NCBI RefSeq assembly: GCF_036226665.1
Contig: NZ_CP109007.1
Location: 8,184,001-8,248,000, forward strand
Direction of reading: 5' to 3'
From: Streptomyces sp. NBC_00691
GTDB lineage: Bacteria; Actinomycetota; Actinomycetes; Streptomycetales; Streptomycetaceae
Length of the DNA: 64,000 nt
This document shows, piece after piece, positions 8,908 through 18,064 of this stretch. Made by a program: the position numbers and the translations under genes. Every line of letters begins with the position of its first letter. The stretch's first letter is position 1. The notes beneath the pieces are model-generated. The model was not told the origin of the DNA. It did no database searches and saw only the letters and a list, made by a program, of their open reading frames with translations.

Positions 8908-9322
8908 CGAGACCGCACGGTGGTGGTGACCGGCGCCGCGCACGCGCTGCGCGCCGAGGTCGCGCACCAAGGGGTCCCGGTGGGCAGCGCGTACCTCAAC
9001 TGGATCGACACCGACATGCCGACCGGCACGCCGTCCTGCGGGAACTGCGTGCCCACATGCCGCCCCCACACGCAGGGTCTACCCCCCCGGACCAGGTCGC
9101 GGAGCGCCTGGCCACCGCGGTGGAGCGTCGGGCGGGATCGATCTACGCCCGGCCTGGCTCCGCGCCGTCCAACTGGCGCGCCCGTTCCAGCCGCCCCTCG
9201 TCACCCCTATGGCGCGCACCGAGCTGCCGCGCTTCGAACGGTCCGAGCCGTTCGAACCGACCGGCCTCGGCGCCGGGGGTCAGGCCGCCGACGACAGGCC
9301 CCGGGGCCACCGAGACCGCTGA
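8908..9322 (+). pseudogene. Short-chain dehydrogenase remnant with internal deletion
   Basis: The first part reads RDRTVVVTGAA, the start of an SDR nucleotide-binding fold, and then jumps directly to HALRAEVAHQGVPVGSAYLNWIDTDM, which belongs after the catalytic Tyr-x3-Lys. After a frame change near 9050 and another near 9155, the C-terminal half continues as DQVAERLATAVERRAGSIY and then LRAVQLARP. About half the gene, including the TGxxxGIG loop and active site, is missing. A clear non-functional relic ending at TGA 9320. Confidence 0.75.
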
Positions 9323-9374
9323 CGTCGGGTGCGAGGCCTCAGCTACCCGCCGCGCCCGGCGAGGGCGGCGTACC

Positions 9375-9802
9375 CGTGGCCACGGACCCGACAACTCCGG
9401 CTTGGCAGTGGGTGTCCACGTCCGTGGTGGTCGCCCCGCACTCGGCGAGCCACCGCCCGAACCTATCCCAGTACGCGTCGGCGCCGGCAGCTTCCTCAGA
9501 TGCGCGGTGACGGCGGTGTGGTAGCCGTCCCAGGCGACGAACGTCGGGGACAGCTGCACGAGGGGGCGGTCCTGCGCCTCGGCGAGGGCGCGGGCGGCAT
9601 GGGCGCCGATGTCGTAGGGATACAGATCGGCCGGGTCCTCGTCGTAGACGGCCCTCAGCCGCGGGAGCGTCTGGACGGCGTCGTCGAGGAAGAGGACCCG
9701 ATGCCCGCGGGCCGCCAGCTGGCGGATGAGCGCGAGGCTGGGCAGGACATGGCTGACGATGGGGGCACCGATCATCGCGACATGGGCGCGGCGACGGGGC
9801 AT
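9375..9802 (-). pseudogene. Macrolide glycosyltransferase remnant
   Basis: From ATG 9802 the frame encodes HVAMIGAPIVSHVLPSLALI and RQLAARGHRVLFLDD, the N-terminus of MGT/OleD-type UDP-glucosyltransferases that inactivate macrolides. It soon joins a distal stretch containing VQLSPTFVAWDGYHT, then shifts frame into DAYWDRFGRWLAECG. About 140 residues remain of roughly 400, and the C-terminal nucleotide-sugar domain is absent. It is a deletion-plus-frameshift relic; a resistance function is therefore not expected. Confidence 0.75.
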
Positions 9803-9861
9803 GGGTGATCCATCGTTTCTGGCGTGTGGCCGGGTGGGGTCGGCGTGGCGAGGACGCGGTG

Positions 9862-10515
9862 TCAGGGCTGATCGACGTGTGCGGCGGCCTCCTCGAGGTC
9901 GGCGACGGTCCCCGACATGATCGTCCGTACGTGCCGGGTGATGTGCTCCACGGGCCAGTCCCACCACGCGACGGCGAGGAGCCGGGCGACGTCCGCGGCG
10001 TCGTAGCGGCAGCGGATGAGCCGGGCGGGGTTGCCTCCCACAATGCCGTAGTCGGGGACATCCCCGGCGACCAGGGCGCCGGCGGCGATGATCGCGCCGT
10101 GACCGATCCGTACGCCGGGCATGACCGTGGCGCCGTGGCCGAACCACACGTCGTTGCCGACGACCGTGTCGCCCCGGCCGGGCAGGCCGGTGATCAGGTC
10201 GAAGTGATCTGCCCAGGAGCCTCCCATCGTCGGGAAGGGGAAGGTGGAAGGGCCGTCCATGCGGTGGTTGGCGCCGTTCATGACGAACCGGACGCCCGTA
10301 CCCAGCGCGCAGTACTTGCCGATGACGAGCCGCTCGGGACCGTAGTGGTAGAGGACGTTGCGCGTCTCGAACGCGGTCGGGTCGTCCGGATCGTCGTAGT
10401 AGGAGAAGTCACCGACCTCGATCAGCGGCGACTTCATCAGCGGCTTGAGCAGAACTACACGCGGGTGCTCGGGCATAGGGTGCAGCACGGTGGGGTCTGC
10501 GGGAACGGGCGGCAT
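9862..10515 (-). CDS. CatB-related O-acetyltransferase (hexapeptide repeat)
   Basis: A 217-residue left-handed beta-helix acetyltransferase of the xenobiotic (CatB/Vat) family, expected to move acetyl from acetyl-CoA to a hydroxyl of a drug or sugar as a trimer. Visible are hexapeptide turns such as IGKYCALGTGVRFVMNGANH (with the family histidine) and the later GNDVWFGHGATVMPGVRIGHG and IVGGNPARLI blocks. I prefer ATG 10515, behind GAGAGGA, over ATG 10554, which lacks a good binding site. The nearby macrolide glycosyltransferase relic suggests an old resistance patch, but actual substrates are unknown. Confidence 0.88.
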   Translation of the reverse strand: MPPVPADPTVLHPMPEHPRVVLLKPLMKSPLIEVGDFSYYDDPDDPTAFETRNVLYHYGPERLVIGKYCALGTGVRFVMNGANHRMDGPSTFPFPTMGGSWADHFDLITGLPGRGDTVVGNDVWFGHGATVMPGVRIGHGAIIAAGALVAGDVPDYGIVGGNPARLIRCRYDAADVARLLAVAWWDWPVEHITRHVRTIMSGTVADLEEAAAHVDQP

Positions 10516-11278
10516 CGTGGAGGCGGTTCCTCTCTCGTGGACCTGGGAGGTCATCCTGAAGTGTGGGGGAAGGTGTCCTGTTGTAACACTTCTTGTGGAG
10601 ACCCTCGCGTGGGCGAGGCGGTCGCCGATGTCAACGGCGCCCCGCAGAAGTCGTGTTCGAGGCGGTGACCGCATCACGCTCGATGGAGGGTGCCCTCGCC
10701 GCGGAGCCTTGCGCGGGTTGGGACCCCATCGGCCAGAGGGCGGTGAACACCGCGGTGGTTGCCGCTCGTGCGGCCCACCGCCTCCATCGTCCCCGGCGTA
10801 TGACGGGGACCGGGGCGTAGGGCAGTCCGAAGCCGAACGGTGTCCCGTGCGTCGTTCAGACGTTGACTCCGGCGAGTGCTCGGCGGCCCTCGGGGCTGGG
10901 GTCAGGCCGGTCCGGCGGCGGCGATGACCGCAGGCAGGTCGACGGACCCCGCGCGGCGGGCCTGCACCAGCCTGAGCCGGGGGCAGGCGAGCGCCCGCCT
11001 CTCGGGGGATGTAAGGCGGGCACTCACCTGCACTTCGGTTGCCCGGCCCGACCCGGATGCAGTCCGCGTGACTCCGATCGAGTGCCTGTGCACGATCTCG
11101 TACTCGCTGGGGGAGACGCCCCAGCCCCGCCGGTTCTCGTCCGTGCGTCGAAGGAGGCGTCACCCACGCCCGATCCGCAGAACTCCGGCGCGGTCGCGGA
11201 CGACGAGGTCTCCGACAGGGCCACCCACCAGGTTGCTCGCCCGCCGAGTCCGTCCCATCGAGGTCGGGGGAGCGGGCG
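10516..11278. other. No supported gene
   Basis: About 760 bases. A short AT-leaning stretch near 10570-10600 (TGTTGTAACACTTCTTG) could hold a promoter. Minus-strand open frames here have low-complexity composition and no domain that I recognise. Confidence 0.4.
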
Positions 11279-11758
11279 TCACTCTGCCTGGTCGCCCTTC
11301 CGGTCGGAAGCCGGCCAGACGTAGGGAAGGTCGTCCGGGACGCCGGGGAACTGGGTCCGGTAGAACGCGGGATCCTTGCGCAGCAGCGCCGACTGGTGGC
11401 TGCGGTGAAACGCGGACTCGCCGAGCCAGGGAGGCAGCTCGCCCGCGGCCGTCAGCCCGCTCTGCTCGCGCACGGAGGCCGACGGGCGCCAGGCGCGATA
11501 GTCGTTCATGAGGGTGACGGAGCAGGTGTCGGCGCGGCCCTCGTCGGTCCAGACGCCGCAGACGTCCAGGCCGTACCGCACCAGGGCCTCCTCGTATCCG
11601 ACCCACATCCGCACCGCGGGGTGCCGGCGCCACCCGTAGTCCGGCACGGTCAGGCCCCGGAACACCTGGAGGGCCTCGACGCGCTGCTTGCCCAGACGCT
11701 TCGGGTCCAAAACGGCCGCAGAATCGGTGAAATTCTCGAAAGGGAGGAATGTCTGCAT
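11279..11758 (-). CDS. Pyr_excise / MSMEG_6728 family protein (pyrimidine-dimer glycosylase-like)
   Basis: A 159-residue protein from ATG 11758. The N-terminal MQTFLPFENFTDSAAVLDPKRLGKQRVEA and the HPAVRMWVGYEEAL block are typical of the family placed with pyrimidine-dimer DNA glycosylase/endonuclease V (Pyr_excise). Such enzymes would remove UV-damaged bases, but experimental support for the actinobacterial branch is thin, so the activity is inference. A longer frame to 11791 exists, but the family starts at MQTF and GGGGA precedes it. No partner genes are adjacent. Confidence 0.8.
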   Translation of the reverse strand: MQTFLPFENFTDSAAVLDPKRLGKQRVEALQVFRGLTVPDYGWRRHPAVRMWVGYEEALVRYGLDVCGVWTDEGRADTCSVTLMNDYRAWRPSASVREQSGLTAAGELPPWLGESAFHRSHQSALLRKDPAFYRTQFPGVPDDLPYVWPASDRKGDQAE

Positions 11759-12531
11759 ACGTACTTGGTCCCCGGAGCAGGGTGTCCGCATACCTGGGCG
11801 TCGGGCGCCTGGTCGTCACGACACGTGGTCTCGCCCGGGCGCGCAACGAGCGAACGCCTTTCTCCGGCGGGGCCCGTCCGGGCTTCGGGAGACGATCTGT
11901 CCCCTCAGCGCAGCGCTGAGCGAACCCCGCCGTCGAAGGGCCCGTGCCAGGCACGACGAGCATTGCCTGGGGTTCCCCTTGATCCCGGCGACGGGCCGCG
12001 ATGCCCGTTCGACAGGGCCCGACAGCCGAACCTCTCCCGCCTTCCGGTGGCCAGTCCGAGAGCGAGTACGTGCGGTCACCGGCGAGGAGCCCGTAGGCGC
12101 GGCGCGCCGCGGGCGCGAGTCGGGCCGCGGCCTCAGGACCGACGTGCTCCGTCTCCGCCGGTCCCGGGGGAGGGAGAGCTCCTCGAACGGAGTGCATCGT
12201 GCATGAGTACTCCCGTGAGCGGTCCGACGCGGTGTACAACGATGTAAGACCGTGTCGCAGCATCGTGGTCTGAGATGCGCATGTCAATCTACTGGTACGG
12301 ACCTACCTGCCCCGTGCGACGGTAATTGTTGAATTTCATGTTCTTCCGCGAGGGATTCCGTTGAGAACTGTTCCATGTTAGGTTCCCCGGCACCTCGGCC
12401 CATCCGAGGAGCGGGCCACTCGCCCGCTGTCTGAGCCGCTCGCCAACTCCGCACGGAACCAACGAACTTCGACCGTCATGAGGGTCGGCGTGCCGACGGT
12501 TCCGGGCGCCGTCCCGCCCAGGAGGAGTTCG
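11759..12531. other. Long intergenic region upstream of the GH2 gene
   Basis: No gene supported in about 770 bases. The last 200 bases become AT-rich (12285-12385, containing GGTAATTGTTGAATTTCATG), as expected of the promoter region of a regulated secreted hydrolase, but no clean -35/-10 pair or operator could be assigned by eye. Confidence 0.4.
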
Positions 12532-15357
12532 ATGCGACGCATCGTCGCCTGTCTGGCGGCCCTGTTGGCGATGGCCGGAGGCCTTGTCTTCACCGGCACC
12601 ACCGCCGCCTCCGCCGTCGTCCCGAAGACGCCGCCCCTGACCACCCCGTGGACCTCCCAGGTGTCCACCACGAACCCGCTGCCCGACTACCCACGTCCCC
12701 AGATGACGCGGCCCGACTGGATGTCCCTGAACGGGGAGTGGGAGTTCCTCAACCCGCCCGCCGACGGAGCCGGGAACGTCGACCGCAACGCCGCGCCCCC
12801 CGTCGGGCAGACCCTGCCCGAGCGCATCCTCGTCCCGTACCCGGTGGAGTCCGCGCTCTCCGGGATCATGCGCAACGACAACCGGGACCTGATGTTCTAC
12901 CGCCGCACCTTCACCGTGCCGCAGAACTGGTCCGGCCGCCGGGTCCAGCTCCACTTCGGCGCCGTCGACTACGAGGCCACCGTCTGGGTCAACGGCACCC
13001 GCGTCACCGGCCACCGCGGCGGCTACGACCGCTTCGAGGTCGACATCACCCCGCAGCTGCGCGCGGGAGCGAACGAACTCATCGTGCGCGTCTACGACCC
13101 CACCGACGGGCGCGGCGAGAAGCAACCCGTCGGCAAGCAGACCGTCAACCCCAGCGGCATCTTCTACACGCCCACCTCAGGCATCTGGCAGACCGTCTGG
13201 CTGGAACCCACCCCCGTGTCGTCGATCTACTCGGTCGACATCCGCGCCGACCTCGCGACGAACACCGCACGGGTGAAGGTCTTCACACGGGGCGACGTCG
13301 CCGGCCACAGCGTCCAGGCCGAGGCGCTGAACGGCGCCCAGGTCGTCGGCACCGCCACCGCCGGCTTCACCGAGTTCTCCGTACCCGTGCCGAACGCCCG
13401 TCGATGGTCGCCCGAGGACCCCTTCCTCTACGACCTGCGGGTCACCCTGCGCAACCCGTCGGGCGCCGCCGTGGACACCGTCACCAGTTACTTCGGCATG
13501 CGCGAGATCGGCAAGAAGCTCGTCAACGGCGTCATGCGACCCACCTTGAACGGCCAGTTCGTCATCCAGATCGGCACCCTCGACCAGGGCTTCTGGCCCG
13601 ACGGCCTCTACACAGCGCCCACCGACGCCGCTCTCGCCTCCGACCTGCAGAAACACAAGGACCTCGGCTTCAACATGGTGCGCAAGCACATCAAGGTCGA
13701 GCCCGCCCGCTGGTACTACCACGCCGACCGGCTCGGACTGCTGGTGTGGCAGGACATCCCCTCCACCCTCGCCTTCGACGCCAACCGCACCCCGGCGCAG
13801 ATCGCCGAGTTCGAGACCGAAGCCCGCGAGATCATCGACGAGCACCGCTTCTCGCCGGCCGTCGTCACCTACGTGCCCTTCAACGAGGGCTGGGGGGAGT
13901 GGAACCTCGACGACACCCGGCGGGTCACCACCGACCTGGAGAACTACGACCCCGGCCGGCTGATGAACCCGCACAGCGGCTACAACTGCTGTGCCTCCAA
14001 GGGGGATCCGGGCACCGGCGACATCATCGACTGGCACGTCTACACCGGCCCCGACGGGCCCAGGCCCTCCGCCACCCGCATCTCCGTGCTCGGCGAGTTC
14101 GGAGGCATCGGACTGCGTACACCCGGTCACGAGTACAGCCCCGACGGACGGTTCTTCGCCTACGAGCAGGTGTCCAGCGCCGCGCAGCTCGACGACCGGT
14201 ACACCGGCATGGTCCGCGACACCCAGCAGCTCATGCCGACCAAGGGCCTGTCCGCGTACGTGTACACCGAGATCACCGACGTCGAGGGCGAGTACAACGG
14301 CCTGTTCAGCTACGACCGCAGGGTCCAGAAGGTCGACACCGCCCGACTCCGCGCCGCCCACGGCGCCCTCATCGCCGCCTCCCGCAACCTCAACGCCACG
14401 CCGGGCCTCACCCTCGGCCACGTCCGTTCCTTCCGAGTCACCACCCCCGGCTACACCGATCGCCACCTCCGCCACTCCGACTCCCTGGCCCGGACCGACG
14501 TGCTGACCGCGGCCTCCGCCGACGGTGCCCGCCAGGACGCCTCGTTCCGCACCGTCACCGGCCTCGCCGACCCCCGCTGCTACTCCTTCGAGTCGGTGAA
14601 CCTCCCCGGCCGCTACCTGCGCCACTCCGGTGGCCGGGTGCGCCTCGACGGCGACACCGGCGGTTCGTTCGCGGCCGACGCCACCTGGTGTGCCCGCACC
14701 GGACTCGCGTCCGGCGGCTCCTCGTTCGAGTCCCTGAACTTCCCCGGCTCCTACCTGCGTCACTACGCCGACGGCGTGTACCTCGCCCGCAGCGGCGGCC
14801 CCAACGCCTGGGACGCGGCGTCCTCCTTCGCCGCCGACGCGACCTGGAGCACCGGTGAGCCGGCCCTGTGGCGCAGTTCGGTCCTGCTGCCCACCGACGT
14901 GCGGCGCTCGCTGCGCGTCACCACCTGGGGACACACCGACCGTTACCTCCGGCACGCCGACAGCCTCGCCTGGACCGAGATCGTCGACGCGGGCAGCAAC
15001 TCCCTGTTGAAGCAGGACGCCACGTACACGCTGCGCCGCGGACTCGCCGACTCCTCGTGCTATTCGTTCGAGTCGGTCAACTACCCCGGCCGGTACCTGC
15101 GGCACGCCGACAGCCGGGTGCGCACGGCGGCGGACGACGGATCGGTGCTCTTCCGTCAGGACGCCACCTTCTGCGCCCGCCCGGGCATCGGCGGGACCGG
15201 CGTCACGTTCGAGGCGCTGAACATTCCCGGCTCCTATCTGCGCCACTTCGATTCCGCGGTGTACATCGCCTCGGGCGCCGGAAGCGAGGGCTTCGACCGC
15301 CCCCAGACCCTCGGTGCCGACAGCAGCTGGTCGGTCGAGGCGCCCTGGGCACCCTGA
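12532..15357 (+). CDS. Secreted GH2 glycosidase with two AbfB sugar-binding modules
   Basis: A 941-residue exported enzyme. Residues 1-28 are a signal peptide ending at ASA; then follow a GH2 jelly-roll domain (about 45-210), an Ig-like domain (about 215-320) and a TIM barrel (about 325-600). The acid/base is Glu452 in FNEGWGEW and the nucleophile Glu522 in GEFGG. Two AbfB-like (CBM42) modules (about 645-780 and 800-935) carry repeated RYLRHADS-type and SFESVN motifs and would anchor the enzyme to arabinofuranosyl side chains. ATG 12532 follows GGAGGAG. GH2 covers beta-galactosidase, -mannosidase and -glucuronidase; the substrate is not determined, but AbfB modules point to arabinose-containing plant polysaccharide. 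Confidence 0.9.
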   Translation: MRRIVACLAALLAMAGGLVFTGTTAASAVVPKTPPLTTPWTSQVSTTNPLPDYPRPQMTRPDWMSLNGEWEFLNPPADGAGNVDRNAAPPVGQTLPERILVPYPVESALSGIMRNDNRDLMFYRRTFTVPQNWSGRRVQLHFGAVDYEATVWVNGTRVTGHRGGYDRFEVDITPQLRAGANELIVRVYDPTDGRGEKQPVGKQTVNPSGIFYTPTSGIWQTVWLEPTPVSSIYSVDIRADLATNTARVKVFTRGDVAGHSVQAEALNGAQVVGTATAGFTEFSVPVPNARRWSPEDPFLYDLRVTLRNPSGAAVDTVTSYFGMREIGKKLVNGVMRPTLNGQFVIQIGTLDQGFWPDGLYTAPTDAALASDLQKHKDLGFNMVRKHIKVEPARWYYHADRLGLLVWQDIPSTLAFDANRTPAQIAEFETEAREIIDEHRFSPAVVTYVPFNEGWGEWNLDDTRRVTTDLENYDPGRLMNPHSGYNCCASKGDPGTGDIIDWHVYTGPDGPRPSATRISVLGEFGGIGLRTPGHEYSPDGRFFAYEQVSSAAQLDDRYTGMVRDTQQLMPTKGLSAYVYTEITDVEGEYNGLFSYDRRVQKVDTARLRAAHGALIAASRNLNATPGLTLGHVRSFRVTTPGYTDRHLRHSDSLARTDVLTAASADGARQDASFRTVTGLADPRCYSFESVNLPGRYLRHSGGRVRLDGDTGGSFAADATWCARTGLASGGSSFESLNFPGSYLRHYADGVYLARSGGPNAWDAASSFAADATWSTGEPALWRSSVLLPTDVRRSLRVTTWGHTDRYLRHADSLAWTEIVDAGSNSLLKQDATYTLRRGLADSSCYSFESVNYPGRYLRHADSRVRTAADDGSVLFRQDATFCARPGIGGTGVTFEALNIPGSYLRHFDSAVYIASGAGSEGFDRPQTLGADSSWSVEAPWAP

Positions 15358-15360
15358 CAG

Positions 15361-15396
15361 GATCCCCGCCCGGCCCGCGGGGGCCGGACGGGGATC
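15361..15396 (+). terminator. Strong hairpin after the GH2 gene
   Basis: GATCCCCGCCCGGCCC (15361-15376) pairs with GGGCCGGACGGGGATC (15381-15396) with a single mismatch around a 4-base loop. It begins three bases after the stop codon and is a convincing Rho-independent-type terminator for the glycosidase. Confidence 0.8.
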
Positions 15397-15404
15397 ATCA
15401 CCGC

Positions 15405-15438
15405 GGGTCCTTCCGAGCGCTTGCGCCCGGAGGGACCC
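15405..15438 (-). terminator. Second hairpin in tandem
   Basis: GGGTCCTTCCG (15405-15415) pairs with CGGAGGGACCC (15428-15438), with one G-U. It lies directly beyond the GH2 terminator and may serve as back-up or end transcripts from the convergent acetyltransferase. Confidence 0.6.
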
Positions 15439-15492
15439 GTTCGGTCTTACGGGCTCAGGTGGTGTGCCGCCGCAGGCCGTACCGGCAGACGA

Positions 15493-15582
15493 CCTCCTTG
15501 ATCGACCAAACTCCTTAATCGACCAAAACCGCGTCTCCCACCGCCATCACCGACCCCTTCCACCGTCATCACCGACCCCCCA
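15493..15582. repeat. Two short direct-repeat pairs
   Basis: CTCCTTGATCGACCAAA and CTCCTTAATCGACCAAA lie side by side at about 15494-15527. Just beyond, CACCGCCATCACCGACCCC and CACCGTCATCACCGACCCC repeat at about 15539-15580. Both pairs lie between convergent genes and look like small tandem duplications. Confidence 0.6.
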
Positions 15583-15622
15583 CCGCCCGGCGCGCCCAAT
15601 GCTTCTCGCCGGGGGGCCACGG

Positions 15623-16261
15623 CTAACTCCCCGACAGTCCTTCCGCAGCCGTCGACCGCCCCAGATACCAGACCGGTCCAGGGTCGGCCACGTCCAACAG
15701 CCCGAAGCCCAGCCGGTCGTAGAACGCCCGCGCCCCCGTGTTCGCCTGCACCATGCACAGGTGCACGGCGGGCACGCCGCCCTGACGCAGCGCCGTGAAC
15801 AGTGCCTCCATCAACGCGCGCCCGTGCCCACGGCCCTGCCACTCCGGCAGCAGATCGATATGCAGATGCGCCGGGTACGCTGCCAGCTCCGCGAGCACCA
15901 TCCGCTCCGGTGTGTGCAGGAGCCCCGCCATCATGTCCGCCGCCGTCCCGCCACCCGACTCCGGTGCCGGGAACCTCTCCTCCACCACCGGCAGCCACTC
16001 GTCACGGAACCGTTTCACGAACGCGGCCGTGTCCGGTACACCGAGCACGTACCCCACAGCCCGCCCCGTCCCGTCGTCCAGGACGAAGGCGAAATCCGGC
16101 TCCAACTCCACATACGGATAAGCGAAGATCGTCGGCATCAGCTCCGGATCCGGGTACATCTCGGACGAATCTCCGCCCTCGTGGGCCGTCCTCACACAGA
16201 TCTCTGCGAGCTCCGCCCGATCCGAACCCCGATAACGGCGAATAAACGGTTCTGTCTGCAT
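15623..16261 (-). CDS. GNAT family N-acetyltransferase
   Basis: A 212-residue acetyltransferase from ATG 16261 (MQTEPFIRRYRGSDRAELAEI). The acetyl-CoA binding loop appears as LLPEWQGRGHGRALMEALF (Q/RxxGxG/A), followed by VHLCMVQANTGARAFYDRLGF, the usual GNAT C-terminal strand and helix. The acidic TAHEGGDSSEMYPDPELMP insert resembles the acetyltransferase-like domain found in O-GlcNAcase relatives of Streptomyces; that comparison is from memory. Substrate unknown. The frame extends upstream to 16345 but without a better start. Convergent with the GH2 gene. Confidence 0.85.
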   Translation of the reverse strand: MQTEPFIRRYRGSDRAELAEICVRTAHEGGDSSEMYPDPELMPTIFAYPYVELEPDFAFVLDDGTGRAVGYVLGVPDTAAFVKRFRDEWLPVVEERFPAPESGGGTAADMMAGLLHTPERMVLAELAAYPAHLHIDLLPEWQGRGHGRALMEALFTALRQGGVPAVHLCMVQANTGARAFYDRLGFGLLDVADPGPVWYLGRSTAAEGLSGS

Positions 16262-16516
16262 GCTCGGGGACGATCCCAGAATGGGAGCGCTCCCGCACGC
16301 CATTTCGCAGGAGGCGGAAGGACCTCGTCGGTGCCCCCACGGCATCCGCCGCTCCGCCGCCGAACCCCCGTCAGCTTCCGAGGCATCCGTCTCCGCCCCT
16401 CGGGAACCACGGCCACGGCGTTCGTGTCTGGTGCTGGCAGAGGGGGCGACTGCTCAACTGCGCGGTCCCCGGCCGGCCCCTGGTAGAGCCGGGCGCCACA
16501 CCGAGACGGGGGCGAC

Positions 16517-17398
16517 GTGGACTGGTGGCTGACCGACAGTGAGGGGATCGTGGCCTTCTGGCTGCTGATCTTCGCGCTGTGCAACGGACTGCGCGGGATG
16601 TACTGCTGGTTCCGCGACCAGGACGAGCGGCGCGTGGTCGAGCGACTCCTCGCCTTCAAGCCCCATCCCGTACAGGCCTCGTTCCTGCTCGGCGGACTGA
16701 CCGAGGCTGCCGAGACCGCGGTCTGCATGCTCGTCGACGACGGCACCGTGAAGGTGTCCTCCACGGGTGGGCTCCGCCCCACCCACCGCGGGAGGAAGCA
16801 GACGGACCATGCCCTCCGCGCCCTGGCGGAAGCGATCCGCGCCACGCCGTCGAGGGCGGCTACCCCACTTCACGAGATCCCCACCGAAGCCCGCTTCGCC
16901 CCGTTCCGACAACTCGTCGAACACCGCGCACCCGTAGTGCACTTGACCGCCTCGGGCAAGAGCCAGTCCCTCATGCTCGCGACCTCGCTGCTGACCACGT
17001 TCGGCATGGGCGTCCACGCCGGCGGAGCCTTGGCCCCCACGGCGTTCTTCCCCGAAGCCCACCGCATGTCCTGGCTCTACGTGTGCATGGCCGCCTTGCT
17101 GGTCCAGTGGGCCCCGGCATGCCTCTGGCCGTCCGAGAAACGACGCCGCTGGAAGGCCCTCGACGCCGTCTGCCGGGACGAGACCGAGATCGCCCGCGCA
17201 GCTCTTCCCGACGCGACCCGCCAGGCGATCGCCCGCACCAAGGAACGCCCGAAGCCATCACCCCCGCCACCACTGCCCACCCGCCACCGCACCCGCGGCG
17301 ACAGCGGTGACACATCAGGCGCCGGCGGCGACGTCGACTCGTGCGGCAGCGGCAGCGACAGCGGTTGCGGTGGCTGCGGTGGGTGCGGGGGAGAGTGA
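16517..17398 (+). CDS. TIGR04222-like membrane protein with Cys/Gly-rich tail
   Basis: A 293-residue protein with a hydrophobic helix at residues 8-27, a soluble stretch with LTEAAETAVCMLVDDGTVKVSSTGGLRP (residues ~58-85), two further membrane helices around 160-210 and a C-terminal low-complexity tail ending GCGGCGGCGGE. This plan matches actinobacterial proteins carrying the TIGR04222 domain, of unknown function. Start GTG 16517 follows GACGGGGG. The Cys-rich tail could bind metal or be processed; there is no evidence which. Downstream is a 23-bp tandem duplication. Confidence 0.7.
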   Translation: MDWWLTDSEGIVAFWLLIFALCNGLRGMYCWFRDQDERRVVERLLAFKPHPVQASFLLGGLTEAAETAVCMLVDDGTVKVSSTGGLRPTHRGRKQTDHALRALAEAIRATPSRAATPLHEIPTEARFAPFRQLVEHRAPVVHLTASGKSQSLMLATSLLTTFGMGVHAGGALAPTAFFPEAHRMSWLYVCMAALLVQWAPACLWPSEKRRRWKALDAVCRDETEIARAALPDATRQAIARTKERPKPSPPPPLPTRHRTRGDSGDTSGAGGDVDSCGSGSDSGCGGCGGCGGE

Positions 17399-17414
17399 AG
17401 CCACCGGACAGGCT

Positions 17415-17460
17415 TCCGGCGGCCGCCCGGTACGGACTCCGGCGGCCGCCCGGTACGGAC
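17415..17460. repeat. 23-bp perfect tandem duplication
   Basis: The 23-base unit at 17415-17437 (starting TCCGGCGGCCGCCCGG) is repeated exactly at 17438-17460, immediately 3' of the TIGR04222-like gene. It looks like a recent slippage or unequal-exchange event. Confidence 0.9.
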
Positions 17461-17604
17461 TCCGGAGACAGCGGTGACGGTGATGAGCGTGATGTGCACG
17501 TGTCGAGGATCACGTCGCAGGGCGTCGGCATGCCCTCCGGTAACCGGGGTACGCGGGGCTTCGAGCCTGGCGGTCGGCGCCCGGGCGGTGAGGAGAGATC
17601 CACT

Positions 17605-17832
17605 GTGTTGATGGCTCATCCCGTGGTGCTGAGCAGGCTGGTCGAGGAGTACGAGGCACTGAGCGTGTTGCACGCGGAGGACGGGAGCCCCGAGGTGCGG
17701 CGGCGCATGGAGGACCTCGCTTACACGCTGTGTGTCTCCACCGGTACCCGGGACGTCGACACCGCGCTGATCGCCGCCCGCCACCGCCTGCCCGGAGCGC
17801 GCCCCGAGGACGACTCGGTCCTGCTGGCCTGA
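17605..17832 (+). CDS. DUF5133-type small protein
   Basis: A 75-residue protein starting V(M)LMAHPVVLSRLVEEYEAL and continuing with the block LAYTLCVSTGTRDVDTALIA, the recognisable core of DUF5133 proteins common in Streptomyces. Their function is unknown. GTG 17605 is chosen because GGAG lies about 12 bases upstream and family members begin MLMAHP; ATG 17611 is possible. A strong hairpin ends the unit at 17884-17920. Confidence 0.8.
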   Translation: MLMAHPVVLSRLVEEYEALSVLHAEDGSPEVRRRMEDLAYTLCVSTGTRDVDTALIAARHRLPGARPEDDSVLLA

Positions 17833-17883
17833 ACCGGTCGGATCCGCGCCGGGGGCGGGCGCGGAACCGGACCGGGACAGCCC

Positions 17884-17920
17884 GAAGGCGCCTGCCGGGC
17901 ATGGCTCGGCAGGCGCCTTC
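17884..17920 (+). terminator. Hairpin after the DUF5133 gene
   Basis: GAAGGCGCCTGCC (17884-17896) pairs perfectly with GGCAGGCGCCTTC (17908-17920) around an 11-base loop. It separates the DUF5133 gene from the rsbQ operon. Confidence 0.8.
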
Positions 17921-18064
17921 CTCGTGCCCAGGGGCAGGAGCCGGAACCGTCAGGTCGGATCCGCGGTCGGGAGACAAGGGCGAGCCGACGCCTGCCTCGA
18001 TGAAACGCCTCGTCAAAGCGCTCCCCTGCCGGTGGTCCGGAGGAGTGATGGGAGACTGGCGGGT

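Noticed and set aside
9233..9256. Inverted repeat TTCGAACGG/CCGTTCGAA as an operator or terminator
   Set aside because: It lies within the coding remnant of a dehydrogenase and is probably a by-product of its Phe-Glu-Arg/Pro-Phe-Glu codons.
13177..15246. 689-aa minus-strand open frame
   Set aside because: Exact antisense shadow of the GH2 gene; Gly/Val/Glu-rich composition as expected from the complementary strand of GC-biased coding sequence.
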